A stretch of DNA of 64,000 nucleotides, taken from contig JADJDQ010000003.1 in NCBI GenBank assembly GCA_016702605.1, positions 62,001 to 126,000 on the forward strand. Direction: 5' to 3'. The position numbers and the translations under genes were made by a program. The notes under the pieces are model-generated. The model was not told the DNA's origin and did no database searches. It worked only from the letters and a program-made list of their open reading frames with translations. Source of the DNA: Candidatus Intricatilinea gracilis. GTDB taxonomy: Bacteria > Pseudomonadota > Gammaproteobacteria > Burkholderiales > Burkholderiaceae_C. Shown piece after piece: positions 44,643 through 52,718 of the stretch. How positions within the stretch are numbered: position 1 is the first letter of the stretch; each line of letters begins with the position of its first letter.

Positions 44643-44745
44643 GCCTCCCTCATCCTTCGGGGCGCGCAGCGGCGCGCCCGGGGCGTCGCTTTGCCTGCGC
44701 ACAGGTCGGTCAACTGTGCCTGCCAGCTGATTGCAGGAAAAACCC

Positions 44746-45459
44746 ATGAGCATGGACAACCTGGTTGCCACAGTCGGTTTGCCGCAAGCTGCCGAGATCT
44801 CGCCGGTGTTCGCCCATCAACGCGGCGGCCGTCTGGACCTGCTGGCCCAGGGAGAACACCTCACCGCCGGGCTGCCGGCCTGCGAGACCACCGACGCGTG
44901 GCGTTACGTGACGGCACTGGTGGCGCGTGATCCGCTCGACCTCGAAGCCCAGGCCCGCCGCGTCGTCATGGCCTGCCAGCCCGACTTGCGCGACCGCCTG
45001 TTCGGTGCGTTGATCGACGTCTTCCTGGCGCTGGGCAATCGCGGCCGGGGCCTGCGCGCCGCGCTGCTGCACAAGGCGCGGGCCTACCTCGAACTCGACG
45101 AGCTGCGCTTCCTGGAGCATCACCTCGAACCAGGCTTGTCGCCGCTGGCGCAGTTGCCGGCTCAGGCTGGCTCGGTGCACGACCGCGGCGTGCTCGGCAG
45201 CGTGCACATGGTGACCCATCAGCGCGTAGCCGCCCGCGAGCTCAACGCGCATGAAGAAGCGATGGCACGTATCGACGAAGGTGACCTCGACGGCGCGCGC
45301 CACCTGCTCGAAAAGGCACTGCTCGAAGCACCCGATCAGGTCGACGTGATGCGTGAGTTGCAGGACATCTACCGCTACACCCGCGACGACACCGCCAAGG
45401 CGGCCATGCTCGAGCGGCTGCGCGAACGCCACGGCGCCGCACCTGCCGGCTGGCAGTGA
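44746..45459 (+). CDS. TPR/FimV-like protein
   Basis: Soluble protein of 237 residues, unrecognised as a whole. The C-terminal 60 residues look like a TPR or FimV-type helical pair: AMARIDEGDLDGARHLLEKALLEAPDQVDVMRELQDIY. The N-terminal half is helical (AWRYVTALVARDPLDLEAQARRVVMAC). No signal peptide or membrane segment. ATG 44746 follows AGGAAA; the TTG at 44731 is in frame but less likely. The end overlaps the next gene as GTGA, so the two are coupled. Confidence 0.65.
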   Translation: MSMDNLVATVGLPQAAEISPVFAHQRGGRLDLLAQGEHLTAGLPACETTDAWRYVTALVARDPLDLEAQARRVVMACQPDLRDRLFGALIDVFLALGNRGRGLRAALLHKARAYLELDELRFLEHHLEPGLSPLAQLPAQAGSVHDRGVLGSVHMVTHQRVAARELNAHEEAMARIDEGDLDGARHLLEKALLEAPDQVDVMRELQDIYRYTRDDTAKAAMLERLRERHGAAPAGWQ

Positions 45460-48164
45460 TCACCCCCACCCTTCAGCATCAGACCACCGTGGACCCCTAC
45501 AAACCTCCCGGCCGACTCAAGGTCGTGCTGCTGTCGCTGCCCCCGCGTACCCAGGCGGTGCTCGACTTCTTCATCGCCAATACCGGGCGCTCGAGTTTCA
45601 CTGCCGCCGGCGAAGACAGCGCCGACGCCGCCGTGTTCGACCACGACCACCCGGCCTCGCGGGCCCACTGGCAGCACTATGTGCAGCACCGCGGCAAACC
45701 CGGCATCGTGTTGTCGATCCAGCCGCAGCAGTTGCCGCGCACCGTCCACGTGGCCAAACCCATCACCCCCGCCGCGCTGCTCGGTGCCGCAGCCGACGTG
45801 ATGGCCGGGCGCCTGTGCCCCGAAGCACAACCGCCCGCCCCTGAGCCCGCGCCTGCGCCGGTCGTGGCCGCAGCCCAGCCGGTCGCAACAGCGCCTGTTG
45901 TGGAACCAACGGCGGCAGCTGTGGCAGCTACTGCCTCACCCGCCGCCGAGTTGCCGGCTCCCGTTGCGCTGGCGGCAGACCCGGTCGGACTGAACGTGTC
46001 CGCAGCCATCACGCCGCCCGCCGCACCGATGGATGGGGCCGCGGCGGCGCCGGCTGCTGTCCCTGAGTCTGTGCCCGCTGCAGCGCAACACGTCGCGCCG
46101 GTCCAGCCGTCGACTGTCGACATCGAGCAGGCGCCCGCCCACGCGGCAGGAGTCACGGCACCACCGATCGAAGCGGCTGCATCTGCCGTCGACCGGCCAA
46201 TCGCCGTGTTGCCCGAAACGGCCATCACCACCTCCGCAGGAGTCGATTCGGCCAAGGCACCTGCCCTGCCCATCGACGTTGCCGCGACAGTCGTCACCCC
46301 GGTGACCCCGGGTGATACACCTGCATCTCCAGCACCCGTCGACGCGGCGCAACAGCTCGGGCAGGCACCGGCAGCTGCGCCGGCACCCGCGGCGTCGGTC
46401 TCGCTCGAAGTGGCAGCGCCCGCCGTCGAGGCAACATCGGCCAGCGCCGGGCAAACACCTCCCCCAAGCCGGACCAGCTCTGCATCGGCACCTACCACCG
46501 ACACCACGGCGTCAGCCGCTCCGGTGGCGGCACCGGCAAGCCCTGCAGTTGCTGCCGATGCGTCAGCGTCGATGGCCAAACCCGCGCCGGCCGCCGCTGC
46601 GACAGCGCCAGCACCTGTGGCCGCTGCACCAGCACTCGCCCAGACCCGTGCGGCGCCCGCCGCAGCACCGCAGCCAGCGGCCAAGCCCGCCCGCAGCGAG
46701 TCACTGGTCGCGGGGGTGAGTGGCTTCTTTCGCAAGCTCATCCTCGGCCAGGGGACGGACAAGCAGCCGGCCACCGCGGCCACCAAGCCGACCCCGGCGC
46801 CGGCCACACTGGCCTCGCTCGTGGCAGCGGCAGACGACAAATCGACCGCGTCGGTCACTCCGATCTCATCCACCACGACCGCCAACGCGGCAGCGGCAGG
46901 TGCCGCGTTGGCGGGCTCGGCGTCGCAAGCAAGGCAGCCGACATCGGCAGCAGCCGCCGCCCCGGCGACACCTCCGGCAACCACTGCGGCCGCAGTCAAG
47001 CCTGGTGCACCGGCAACGTCCGGCACGCCGACGGCCACACCGATCAGGTCCAACGCCGTGTTGCCGGCGCATGTCAACAAGCCGGTGACCAAACCCGCCA
47101 CCGTGCCGGCCGTCGCCGCACCGGTGACGGCGCGCAGCACGGTGCCGGCCCGTCCGGTGCTGGCGACCACGCGGCACACCACACCGGCGCCTGCTGCTGC
47201 GCCGCGCAGCCCGGGCCATGTTCCGTCGGGTCAGGGTGCGGGCAAACCGCCCTCCGTGCGACCAGTGGCAGCAGCGGCAGCCGCCTCGGTGCCCACGACC
47301 AGTGCGCCGGTGGCCTCGCCAGCTGCTGGTGTGACACCAGCCAGGGCCCCGCTTGCTCCGGCAGCAGCCGCCGCCGCAGTGCCGTCCGCCACGGAAGCCG
47401 CCAAGGCACCGACCAGCGCAGGCAACGGGCCGGCATCACACCTGTTCAACGGTCGCGGCGGCAGTGCTGCGGCATACCTCGACGAAACGCTGCTGTGTGG
47501 CAGTCGCGAAGACATGGCCAGCTCACGCTGGGCCAACGACACCAGCCTGCGCTACGAGCCGGCTGACCACCTGATCGGCGCGTTGCGCGAGGCCTGGCAG
47601 GTGGGCAACAAGTGGCGCGTGCCAACGCACTTCGAGTTGCCGCAGGGCAAGGTGGTGGTCGACAGTTCACAGGGGCGCGTCTACATCGACTTCGACCGTG
47701 CGCTTCTGGCCCAGATCTGGACCCAGCCGCTGGCGCGCCGGCCCAAGACCCGCACGCTCAATCGCCAGGAAAGCCGCGAGTTCGACGCCGTGCTGGCCGA
47801 ACCCAGCAACCTGCTGCGGCTGGACCAGTTGTTGTGGCGCGGCGGCATGCTCAGCAGCGCCGGGCGCCTGCCGGTGGGCGTGGACCCGACACGTACGGTC
47901 TACCTCAAGCACTGGCCCAACTTCACGCGACTCGAACGCACGCCCAGCGCGGTGCGGATGGCGGCCTTGTGGGCCACACGGGGCGCCTCGATCGTCGAGA
48001 CGGCCAAGCTGGTGAACCTGCCGCAACGCCAGGTGATCGCCTTCTACAACGGCATGCTGGCCCTGGACCTGGTGACCGAAGACGGCAGCCACATCCGCCG
48101 CGCGCAGCGCAAGAACCAGAACCGCGGCCTGCTGACCCGCCTGCTCGGCTGGCTGCATCACTGA
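45456..48164 (+). CDS. 902-residue Ala/Pro-rich protein with receiver-like N-terminus
   Basis: Unrecognised overall. Residues about 20-125 look like a degenerate response-regulator receiver: LKVVLLSLPPRTQAVLDFF, an acidic FDHDHP, GKPGIVLSIQP and VHVAKPITPAALL, the last resembling the Lys-Pro switch. About 130-660 are almost wholly Ala/Pro/Thr/Val, presumably disordered. The C-terminal 230 residues are a compact unknown domain (AAYLDETLLCGSREDMASSRW ... HWPNFTRLERTPSAVRMAALWATRGASIVETAKLVNLP) ending in a basic tail. In PatB/FrzS-like polarity proteins a receiver plus long linker is known, so a scaffold role is plausible. GTG start overlaps the preceding stop. Confidence 0.65.
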   Translation: MITPTLQHQTTVDPYKPPGRLKVVLLSLPPRTQAVLDFFIANTGRSSFTAAGEDSADAAVFDHDHPASRAHWQHYVQHRGKPGIVLSIQPQQLPRTVHVAKPITPAALLGAAADVMAGRLCPEAQPPAPEPAPAPVVAAAQPVATAPVVEPTAAAVAATASPAAELPAPVALAADPVGLNVSAAITPPAAPMDGAAAAPAAVPESVPAAAQHVAPVQPSTVDIEQAPAHAAGVTAPPIEAAASAVDRPIAVLPETAITTSAGVDSAKAPALPIDVAATVVTPVTPGDTPASPAPVDAAQQLGQAPAAAPAPAASVSLEVAAPAVEATSASAGQTPPPSRTSSASAPTTDTTASAAPVAAPASPAVAADASASMAKPAPAAAATAPAPVAAAPALAQTRAAPAAAPQPAAKPARSESLVAGVSGFFRKLILGQGTDKQPATAATKPTPAPATLASLVAAADDKSTASVTPISSTTTANAAAAGAALAGSASQARQPTSAAAAAPATPPATTAAAVKPGAPATSGTPTATPIRSNAVLPAHVNKPVTKPATVPAVAAPVTARSTVPARPVLATTRHTTPAPAAAPRSPGHVPSGQGAGKPPSVRPVAAAAAASVPTTSAPVASPAAGVTPARAPLAPAAAAAAVPSATEAAKAPTSAGNGPASHLFNGRGGSAAAYLDETLLCGSREDMASSRWANDTSLRYEPADHLIGALREAWQVGNKWRVPTHFELPQGKVVVDSSQGRVYIDFDRALLAQIWTQPLARRPKTRTLNRQESREFDAVLAEPSNLLRLDQLLWRGGMLSSAGRLPVGVDPTRTVYLKHWPNFTRLERTPSAVRMAALWATRGASIVETAKLVNLPQRQVIAFYNGMLALDLVTEDGSHIRRAQRKNQNRGLLTRLLGWLHH

Positions 48165-48248
48165 TCTGCTGCCGCCCGATCACGCCCCCATCCGCCGATA
48201 CCGACCGACAAGCCGCGCTGCCAGCACACCAACACGCTTCGAGACACC

Positions 48249-48785
48249 ATGGCCCAAACCGACCACAAGATCATCTTCACCGGACCCGTAGGCGCGGGCA
48301 AAACGACGGCGATTGCGTCGATCAGCGACATCGAGCCGCTTCGCACCGACGAGCAGGCGTCAGACATGACGCAAAAGCGCAAGTCCGCCACGACTGTGGC
48401 GATGGACTACGGAATGATCCGCCTGGGCCCCAAGGAGAAGGTGCATCTGTACGGCACACCGGGGCAGGAACGTTTCGACTTCATGTGGGACATCCTCACC
48501 AAGGGTGGCATCGGCCTGGTGCTGCTGCTGGACAACACGCGCCCCACGCCCTTCGAGGACATGAAGTTCTACATCGGCGCCTTTCGCGAGTTCATCGAGA
48601 GCACCCGGCTGGTGGTGGGTGTGACACAGATGGACGGCAAACCGAGCCCGACCATCGACGACTACGTGCGCCAGATGAAGGAGCTCGAAATCGCCGCGCC
48701 GGTGTTCGAGATCGACGCCCGTCGCCGTGACGACGTCTCCACGTTGATCGAAGCGCTGCTGCTGTCGATCGACCCCGTCCTCTGA
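48249..48785 (+). CDS. small Ras/Arf-like GTPase
   Basis: GTP-binding protein of 178 residues, COG2229-like and MglA-related in type. G1 is GPVGAGKT (12-19). Switch I bears SATTVAMDYG (Thr48/49). G3 is YGTPGQERF, with Gly at the usual Asp position but the Gln kept. G4 is VTQMD rather than NKxD, and G5 FEIDARRR. In such families a roadblock protein is the activator, and one follows two genes downstream. It probably acts as a nucleotide-controlled switch for polarity or pili (inference). The ATG is 84 nt after the large protein gene. Confidence 0.9.
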   Translation: MAQTDHKIIFTGPVGAGKTTAIASISDIEPLRTDEQASDMTQKRKSATTVAMDYGMIRLGPKEKVHLYGTPGQERFDFMWDILTKGGIGLVLLLDNTRPTPFEDMKFYIGAFREFIESTRLVVGVTQMDGKPSPTIDDYVRQMKELEIAAPVFEIDARRRDDVSTLIEALLLSIDPVL

Positions 48786-48810
48786 CCCGAGCTTAGACGC
48801 GAGCGTGCAC

Positions 48811-49455
48811 ATGGCCACCGACCACTACAGCCTTGCCGGCGACTTTTATCTGCACCCCACGCCGGCCGGTGCCTACTTCGCTGCCAGCCGGCCCAGCCGC
48901 GAGCCGGCGCGCCAGTTCCTGCAGCGCCTGCTGGGCGAGGCGCAGACGCCGCATCTCAGCGTCGGGCTGGTGCAGTCGTGGATGGGCATGGGGGAGGCCG
49001 ATGCGCTCGAGTTCATCTTCCGCCTGCAGTCGACCGGCCTGATCCAGGGCCTGCCGGTGCCGGTGAGTGTGCCGCCCGACAGCATCGAGGCGTTGCTGCC
49101 GCCGCTGCTGGCGCAGCTCGCCGAAGACGGCCGTGCCCTGCTGGCCGACCAGCGTGGCCTGTACCTGGGCACCGCCGGTTTTGCCCACGAGACCGCCGAA
49201 GAACTTGCTGCCCTGGGCGCCGACCTGGCCCGGGTGCACGAACGCCATGCCCAGTTGCTGCACGGCAACCTGCGCCTGCGCGGCGACGGCTGGGGCCTGA
49301 TCGGCGCCAGCGGCGCCAGCGACCTGGGCTTCTGGCCGCTCTACATGGGCAACGAATATTTCATCCTCATCCTGACCGGCGCACCACGCTTCAACCAGGA
49401 AGCCTTCACCACGCTGATGTGGACGCTGGGCGTGCGTTACGGCGCCACCGTCTGA
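48811..49455 (+). CDS. roadblock-like protein of unknown function
   Basis: Protein of 214 residues. The C-terminal part (about 105-214) is compatible with a profilin/roadblock-like alpha-beta fold: LLADQRGLYLGTAGFAHETA, ELAALGADLARVHER, GDGWGLIGASG, NEYFILILTG and NQEAFTTLMWTLG. The N-terminal 90 residues are helical (PARQFLQRLLGEA, SWMGMGEADALEFIFRL) and may resemble a winged helix. It starts 26 nt after the GTPase stop and is probably the binding partner or regulator of that GTPase; no signal peptide. Confidence 0.6.
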   Translation: MATDHYSLAGDFYLHPTPAGAYFAASRPSREPARQFLQRLLGEAQTPHLSVGLVQSWMGMGEADALEFIFRLQSTGLIQGLPVPVSVPPDSIEALLPPLLAQLAEDGRALLADQRGLYLGTAGFAHETAEELAALGADLARVHERHAQLLHGNLRLRGDGWGLIGASGASDLGFWPLYMGNEYFILILTGAPRFNQEAFTTLMWTLGVRYGATV

Positions 49456-49544
49456 CATCCACCATCGATCCAGTCCCGACCCCGTCCCGATTCACTGCCG
49501 ATCCCCTCCGAACGACCCCCGCCCACTCTCAACAAGGAAACAAC

Positions 49545-49907
49545 ATGCGCGCTGAACTGCTGACCTCCGTCCTGAGCGAACTCAATGGCTCGACCGCCGA
49601 CATCGAAGCCTCGGCCGTGCTGTCCACCGACGGCCTGATGATGGCCTCGATGCTGCCCGCCGGCATGGACGAAGACCGCGTGGGCGCCATGAGCGCCGCC
49701 ATGCTCTCGCTGGGTGACCGCACCTCGCGTGAACTGGCCCGCGGCGAACTCGAACAGGTGCTCATCAAGGGCAACAAGGGCTACGTGCTCATGACCCACG
49801 CCGGCCCCGACGCCGTGTTGACCGCCCTGTGCAAGCCGAACGCCCGCCTGGGCTTGATCTTCCTGGACATCAAACGCGCCGCCGACGCCATCAGCAAGGT
49901 CATCTGA
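49545..49907 (+). CDS. roadblock/LC7 domain protein (MglB-like)
   Basis: Protein of 120 residues formed by a single roadblock/LC7 domain: AELLTSVLSELNGSTADIEASAVLSTDGLMMASMLP, DRVGAMSAAMLSLGDRTS and GYVLMTHAGPDAVLTALCKPNARLGLIFLDIKRAA. MglB-type proteins of this fold are GAPs for MglA GTPases and set front-rear polarity. Ribosome site AAGGAAA lies 5-8 nt before the ATG. It is in the same operon as the GTPase, giving an MglA/MglB-like pair. Confidence 0.92.
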   Translation: MRAELLTSVLSELNGSTADIEASAVLSTDGLMMASMLPAGMDEDRVGAMSAAMLSLGDRTSRELARGELEQVLIKGNKGYVLMTHAGPDAVLTALCKPNARLGLIFLDIKRAADAISKVI

Positions 49908-49936
49908 CCCCAAGCGCCCATCACGAGGAGTCTTTC

Positions 49937-50434
49937 ATGGGCGACATCGCCGCGGCCCAGGCGCCGCAATCCACCACCTGCGAGCAGGTGCTGCACCTGT
50001 ACGACGGGACCAGCCGCACCGTGCGGGTGACCGACCAGGAGGTCGAGTACCCCGACGGCAAACTGATCGTGTCGCGCACCGACCCGCAGGGCATCATCAC
50101 CCACGTCAATCAGGCTTTCGTCGACATGTCGGGCTACACCCGCGACGAACTGATCGGCCAGCCGCATCACATCCTGCGCCATCCGGACATGCCGGCCGCG
50201 GCGTTCAAGGATCTGTGGGACACCGTCGGCGCCGGGCGCAAGTGGACCGGCTACGTCAAGAACCTGCGCAAGGACGGCGCCCACTACTGGGTCTACGCCA
50301 CCGCCATCCCCAACGTGCGCAACGGCGAGGTGGTCGGCTACACCTCGGTGCGCCGCAAACCCTCACGCAGCAAGGTCGACCAATGCACAGCTCTATATGC
50401 GCAGATGGTGGCGCAGGAGAGGACGACGGCATGA
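49937..50434 (+). CDS. Aer-like PAS domain protein
   Basis: Protein of 165 residues with one PAS domain of the aerotaxis-receptor type: KLIVSRTDPQGIITHVNQAF, DMSGYTRDELIGQPHHILRHPDMP, WTGYVKNLRKDGAHYWVYA and NVRNGEVVGYTSVRRKP. In Aer this version binds FAD and senses redox state. Here there is no HAMP, methyl-accepting or kinase domain, so it must signal by protein contact, plausibly to the GTPase module. GAGGAG precedes ATG 49937. Its stop overlaps the next ATG (ATGA). Confidence 0.9.
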   Translation: MGDIAAAQAPQSTTCEQVLHLYDGTSRTVRVTDQEVEYPDGKLIVSRTDPQGIITHVNQAFVDMSGYTRDELIGQPHHILRHPDMPAAAFKDLWDTVGAGRKWTGYVKNLRKDGAHYWVYATAIPNVRNGEVVGYTSVRRKPSRSKVDQCTALYAQMVAQERTTA

Positions 50435-51180
50435 CTCATCTGCTCACCGTCAGCCCCGACTTCTCGCCCGACCACATCGCCGGCTGGTACGTCTTCAACA
50501 CCTGGCTGCAGCGCCGGCTCGGCACCCGCATCCACTTCGAGATGCACGACAGTTTTGCGCAGCAGCGCGAGGCTGTGGCCGCCGACAAGATCGACCTGAT
50601 CTACGCCAGCCCCAATCTGGCCGCCATGCTGGTGCGCGAGAAGGGCTTCACCGCCATCGCCGCACCATTGGCCAAGGCCGACGAGGCCGTCATCGCCGTG
50701 CTCGAGGGCGCACCCACACAACACGTCGAGGACCTGCAACCCGGCCTGCGCATCGCCCAGACGCAGGACCCGGACGTCAACATGATCGCCATGATCATGC
50801 TCGAACCGGCCGACCTGAACCGCGACAACACCGTGGTGGTGACTGCGCCGTCGTATGTGCTGGTGGCCAAACAACTCATGACGGGCAAGGCCGACTGCGG
50901 CTTCTTCCTGCGCGAGGCGTTCGACGACCTGAGCGGCCCGGTCAGGCGCCAGCTGCGTGTGCTGGTCAAGAGCGAGATCGGCGTCATCCGCCACATGCTG
51001 CTGGCCGGACCACGCCTGGCCGAACACCATGCCGCGCTGCGAGAGCTGATCGGCGGCATGAGCGAACCGGGCAGCGACGGCAAACGTGCGCTCGACGCCC
51101 TGGGCCTGGCCGGTTTCGAACTGCAGCAGCCCGAAGACGTCGAGTTCATGATCGACATGGTCAACACCCTCACGGTCTGA
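50431..51180 (+). CDS. PhnD-like substrate-binding-fold protein without signal peptide
   Basis: Protein of 249 residues resembling PhnD/phosphonate-type solute-binding proteins: LLTVSPDFSPDHIAGWYVFNTWLQ, DKIDLIYASPNLAAMLV, KGFTAIAAPLAKADEAVIAVLEG and VLVAKQLMTGKADCGFFLREAFDDL. It begins directly with the first beta-strand and has no export signal, and no transporter genes are near, so it is likely a cytoplasmic ligand sensor. The ATG overlaps the PAS stop, hinting at a sensor pair. Confidence 0.8.
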   Translation: MTHLLTVSPDFSPDHIAGWYVFNTWLQRRLGTRIHFEMHDSFAQQREAVAADKIDLIYASPNLAAMLVREKGFTAIAAPLAKADEAVIAVLEGAPTQHVEDLQPGLRIAQTQDPDVNMIAMIMLEPADLNRDNTVVVTAPSYVLVAKQLMTGKADCGFFLREAFDDLSGPVRRQLRVLVKSEIGVIRHMLLAGPRLAEHHAALRELIGGMSEPGSDGKRALDALGLAGFELQQPEDVEFMIDMVNTLTV

Positions 51181-51185
51181 CATCC

Positions 51186-52544
51186 ATGCACCACCTCAAG
51201 CCTGCGCCCGAAGGGCAACACGTCGCCACATCCGCCACGACAAGTGCCCGCCCGGGTCGCCTGCATTGGGGCGGCGTGGCGTTTGTCCTGCTGGTGCTGG
51301 CCCTGCCCGGCACCGCGCTGACCCAGCCAGCCGGCGACGGCAGCACGCCCGGCGCCAGCTACACCACCGTCGCCAACGACAGTGTGTGGCGCCTGGCCGG
51401 CCTGGCACTTGGGTCCACCCGTGGCGACCGCACACAGGCGATGGTGGCGATCCTGCGCCTGAATCCCGACGCCTTCATGCTGGGCAACCTGCACCGGCTC
51501 AAGCGGGGGGTGACCGTCACCCTGCCGACGCCCGAGGCCATCCTGGCGGAAGACGCGCGGCAAGCGTCGATCCTGCTCGAAAGCCATCTGCAGGCCCTGG
51601 CCGTGCCCGGTGTGCTGGCCAGTCCGCCAGCGCCGCTTGGCCGTGACACCGCTGCGGCGGGTGCATCCAAACCCGTCGCCAAGGCCGCACCTGCGCCGAC
51701 ACCAGCGCCAACGCCAGTTCCGACATCTGCACCTGCACCCGCGCCGGTCGCCAAGGCCCTGGCACCAGCCGCGCCCACAGCAACGCCGCTGCCCGCACCG
51801 ACTCCGTCGCCGGTAGTCAAGGCGCCGGTGGCGGCCACACCGTCGCCTACCCCTGCACCGACAGCTGCAGCAACACCCGTCGCGCCCGCGCCGGTGGCGA
51901 CCGCCACACCCGTGACCCCACCACCGGTGGCCACGGCCCCCGCGCCGGCCAGTGCACTGCCGGGCACCTCGAGTCCGAGCCCCGTGCCGTCGCCGTCCAC
52001 CGCGGCAGTTCCCGCACCGACGCCGACTGCCACACCGACACCGGCCGCCGCGACACCCGCCGCACCCATCACGACCGAACTCGATCGTGGCACCCGTTTG
52101 TTGCCGTATGTGATGTTGGCACTGCTGCTGGCCTTGCCGCTGGCCTGGAGGTGGTACCGCCAGCGCGCCCGCGCCAGCACCACGATGCGTGACCGCCTGC
52201 GCGCCGCGTCGACCGACTTCCAGGACAGCAAGGACGCCTCGCGGGGACTGAAGCCCAAACGTGTCGACGTGTCGAACGCCGGGGTCGATGTGGCCCGGGT
52301 GGTCGAAACCCTCGGCCCGGTCACCATGCTGGTCAGGCAGGATGGCCACGACCCGCAGCCCGGCGCAGCGCCGTTGTCGATGGCCGAACTGCGCGAGCAG
52401 GCGGGCCTGAAACTCGAGATCGCCCGCGCCAGCCTCGAGATCGGCCGGGCCATGGTGGCGCGCACTTTGCTGGCAGCGGTGCAGCGTGAAGGTGACGCGG
52501 CCGAACGCCAGGCCGCCGACGAACTGATGCTCAAGCTGGCCTGA
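51186..52544 (+). CDS. FimV/HubP-like polar landmark protein
   Basis: Membrane protein of 452 residues, a short FimV-type architecture: signal or anchor helix (GGVAFVLLVLALPGTALTQ, about 28-46), a LysM-like/FimV N-terminal region (YTTVANDSVWRLAGLAL ... AILRLNPDAFMLGNLHRLKRGVTVTLP), a Pro/Ala/Thr linker (about 150-300), a membrane helix (PYVMLALLLALPLAWRWY, about 305-322) and a FimV C-terminal-like end (GLKLEIARASLEIGRAMVARTLLAAV). FimV/HubP proteins bind peptidoglycan at the poles and recruit pili or flagellar regulators. It starts 6 nt after the previous stop and is the last gene of the operon. Confidence 0.82.
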   Translation: MHHLKPAPEGQHVATSATTSARPGRLHWGGVAFVLLVLALPGTALTQPAGDGSTPGASYTTVANDSVWRLAGLALGSTRGDRTQAMVAILRLNPDAFMLGNLHRLKRGVTVTLPTPEAILAEDARQASILLESHLQALAVPGVLASPPAPLGRDTAAAGASKPVAKAAPAPTPAPTPVPTSAPAPAPVAKALAPAAPTATPLPAPTPSPVVKAPVAATPSPTPAPTAAATPVAPAPVATATPVTPPPVATAPAPASALPGTSSPSPVPSPSTAAVPAPTPTATPTPAAATPAAPITTELDRGTRLLPYVMLALLLALPLAWRWYRQRARASTTMRDRLRAASTDFQDSKDASRGLKPKRVDVSNAGVDVARVVETLGPVTMLVRQDGHDPQPGAAPLSMAELREQAGLKLEIARASLEIGRAMVARTLLAAVQREGDAAERQAADELMLKLA

Positions 52545-52585
52545 CCGGCAGAACCAGGCGCCACGCCAGACCCGGCACCAACAAG

Positions 52586-52621
52586 AAGGCCCGCCGATGC
52601 AGTGATGCATCGGCGGGCCTT
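52586..52621. terminator. strong hairpin terminator, 16-bp stem
   Basis: AAGGCCCGCCGATGCA pairs perfectly with TGCATCGGCGGGCCTT around a GTGA tetraloop, 42 nt after the FimV-like stop. The stem itself ends in AA/TT with only a short T-run. It may act both ways, since the next gene is convergent. Confidence 0.85.
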
Positions 52622-52718
52622 TGTACTTGTGTACTTGGTCAGTCGGTTCGAGCGGCAGGTCGACCGGATGGAGACCCGATGGGCGGCCCGGACAAGCGAC
52701 CGGGCCGCGATCAGACCA

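Noticed and set aside
45677..47182. A 501-residue Ala/Gly-rich minus-strand frame under the large scaffold gene
   Set aside because: It mirrors the Ala/Pro repeats of the sense gene and has no independent features.
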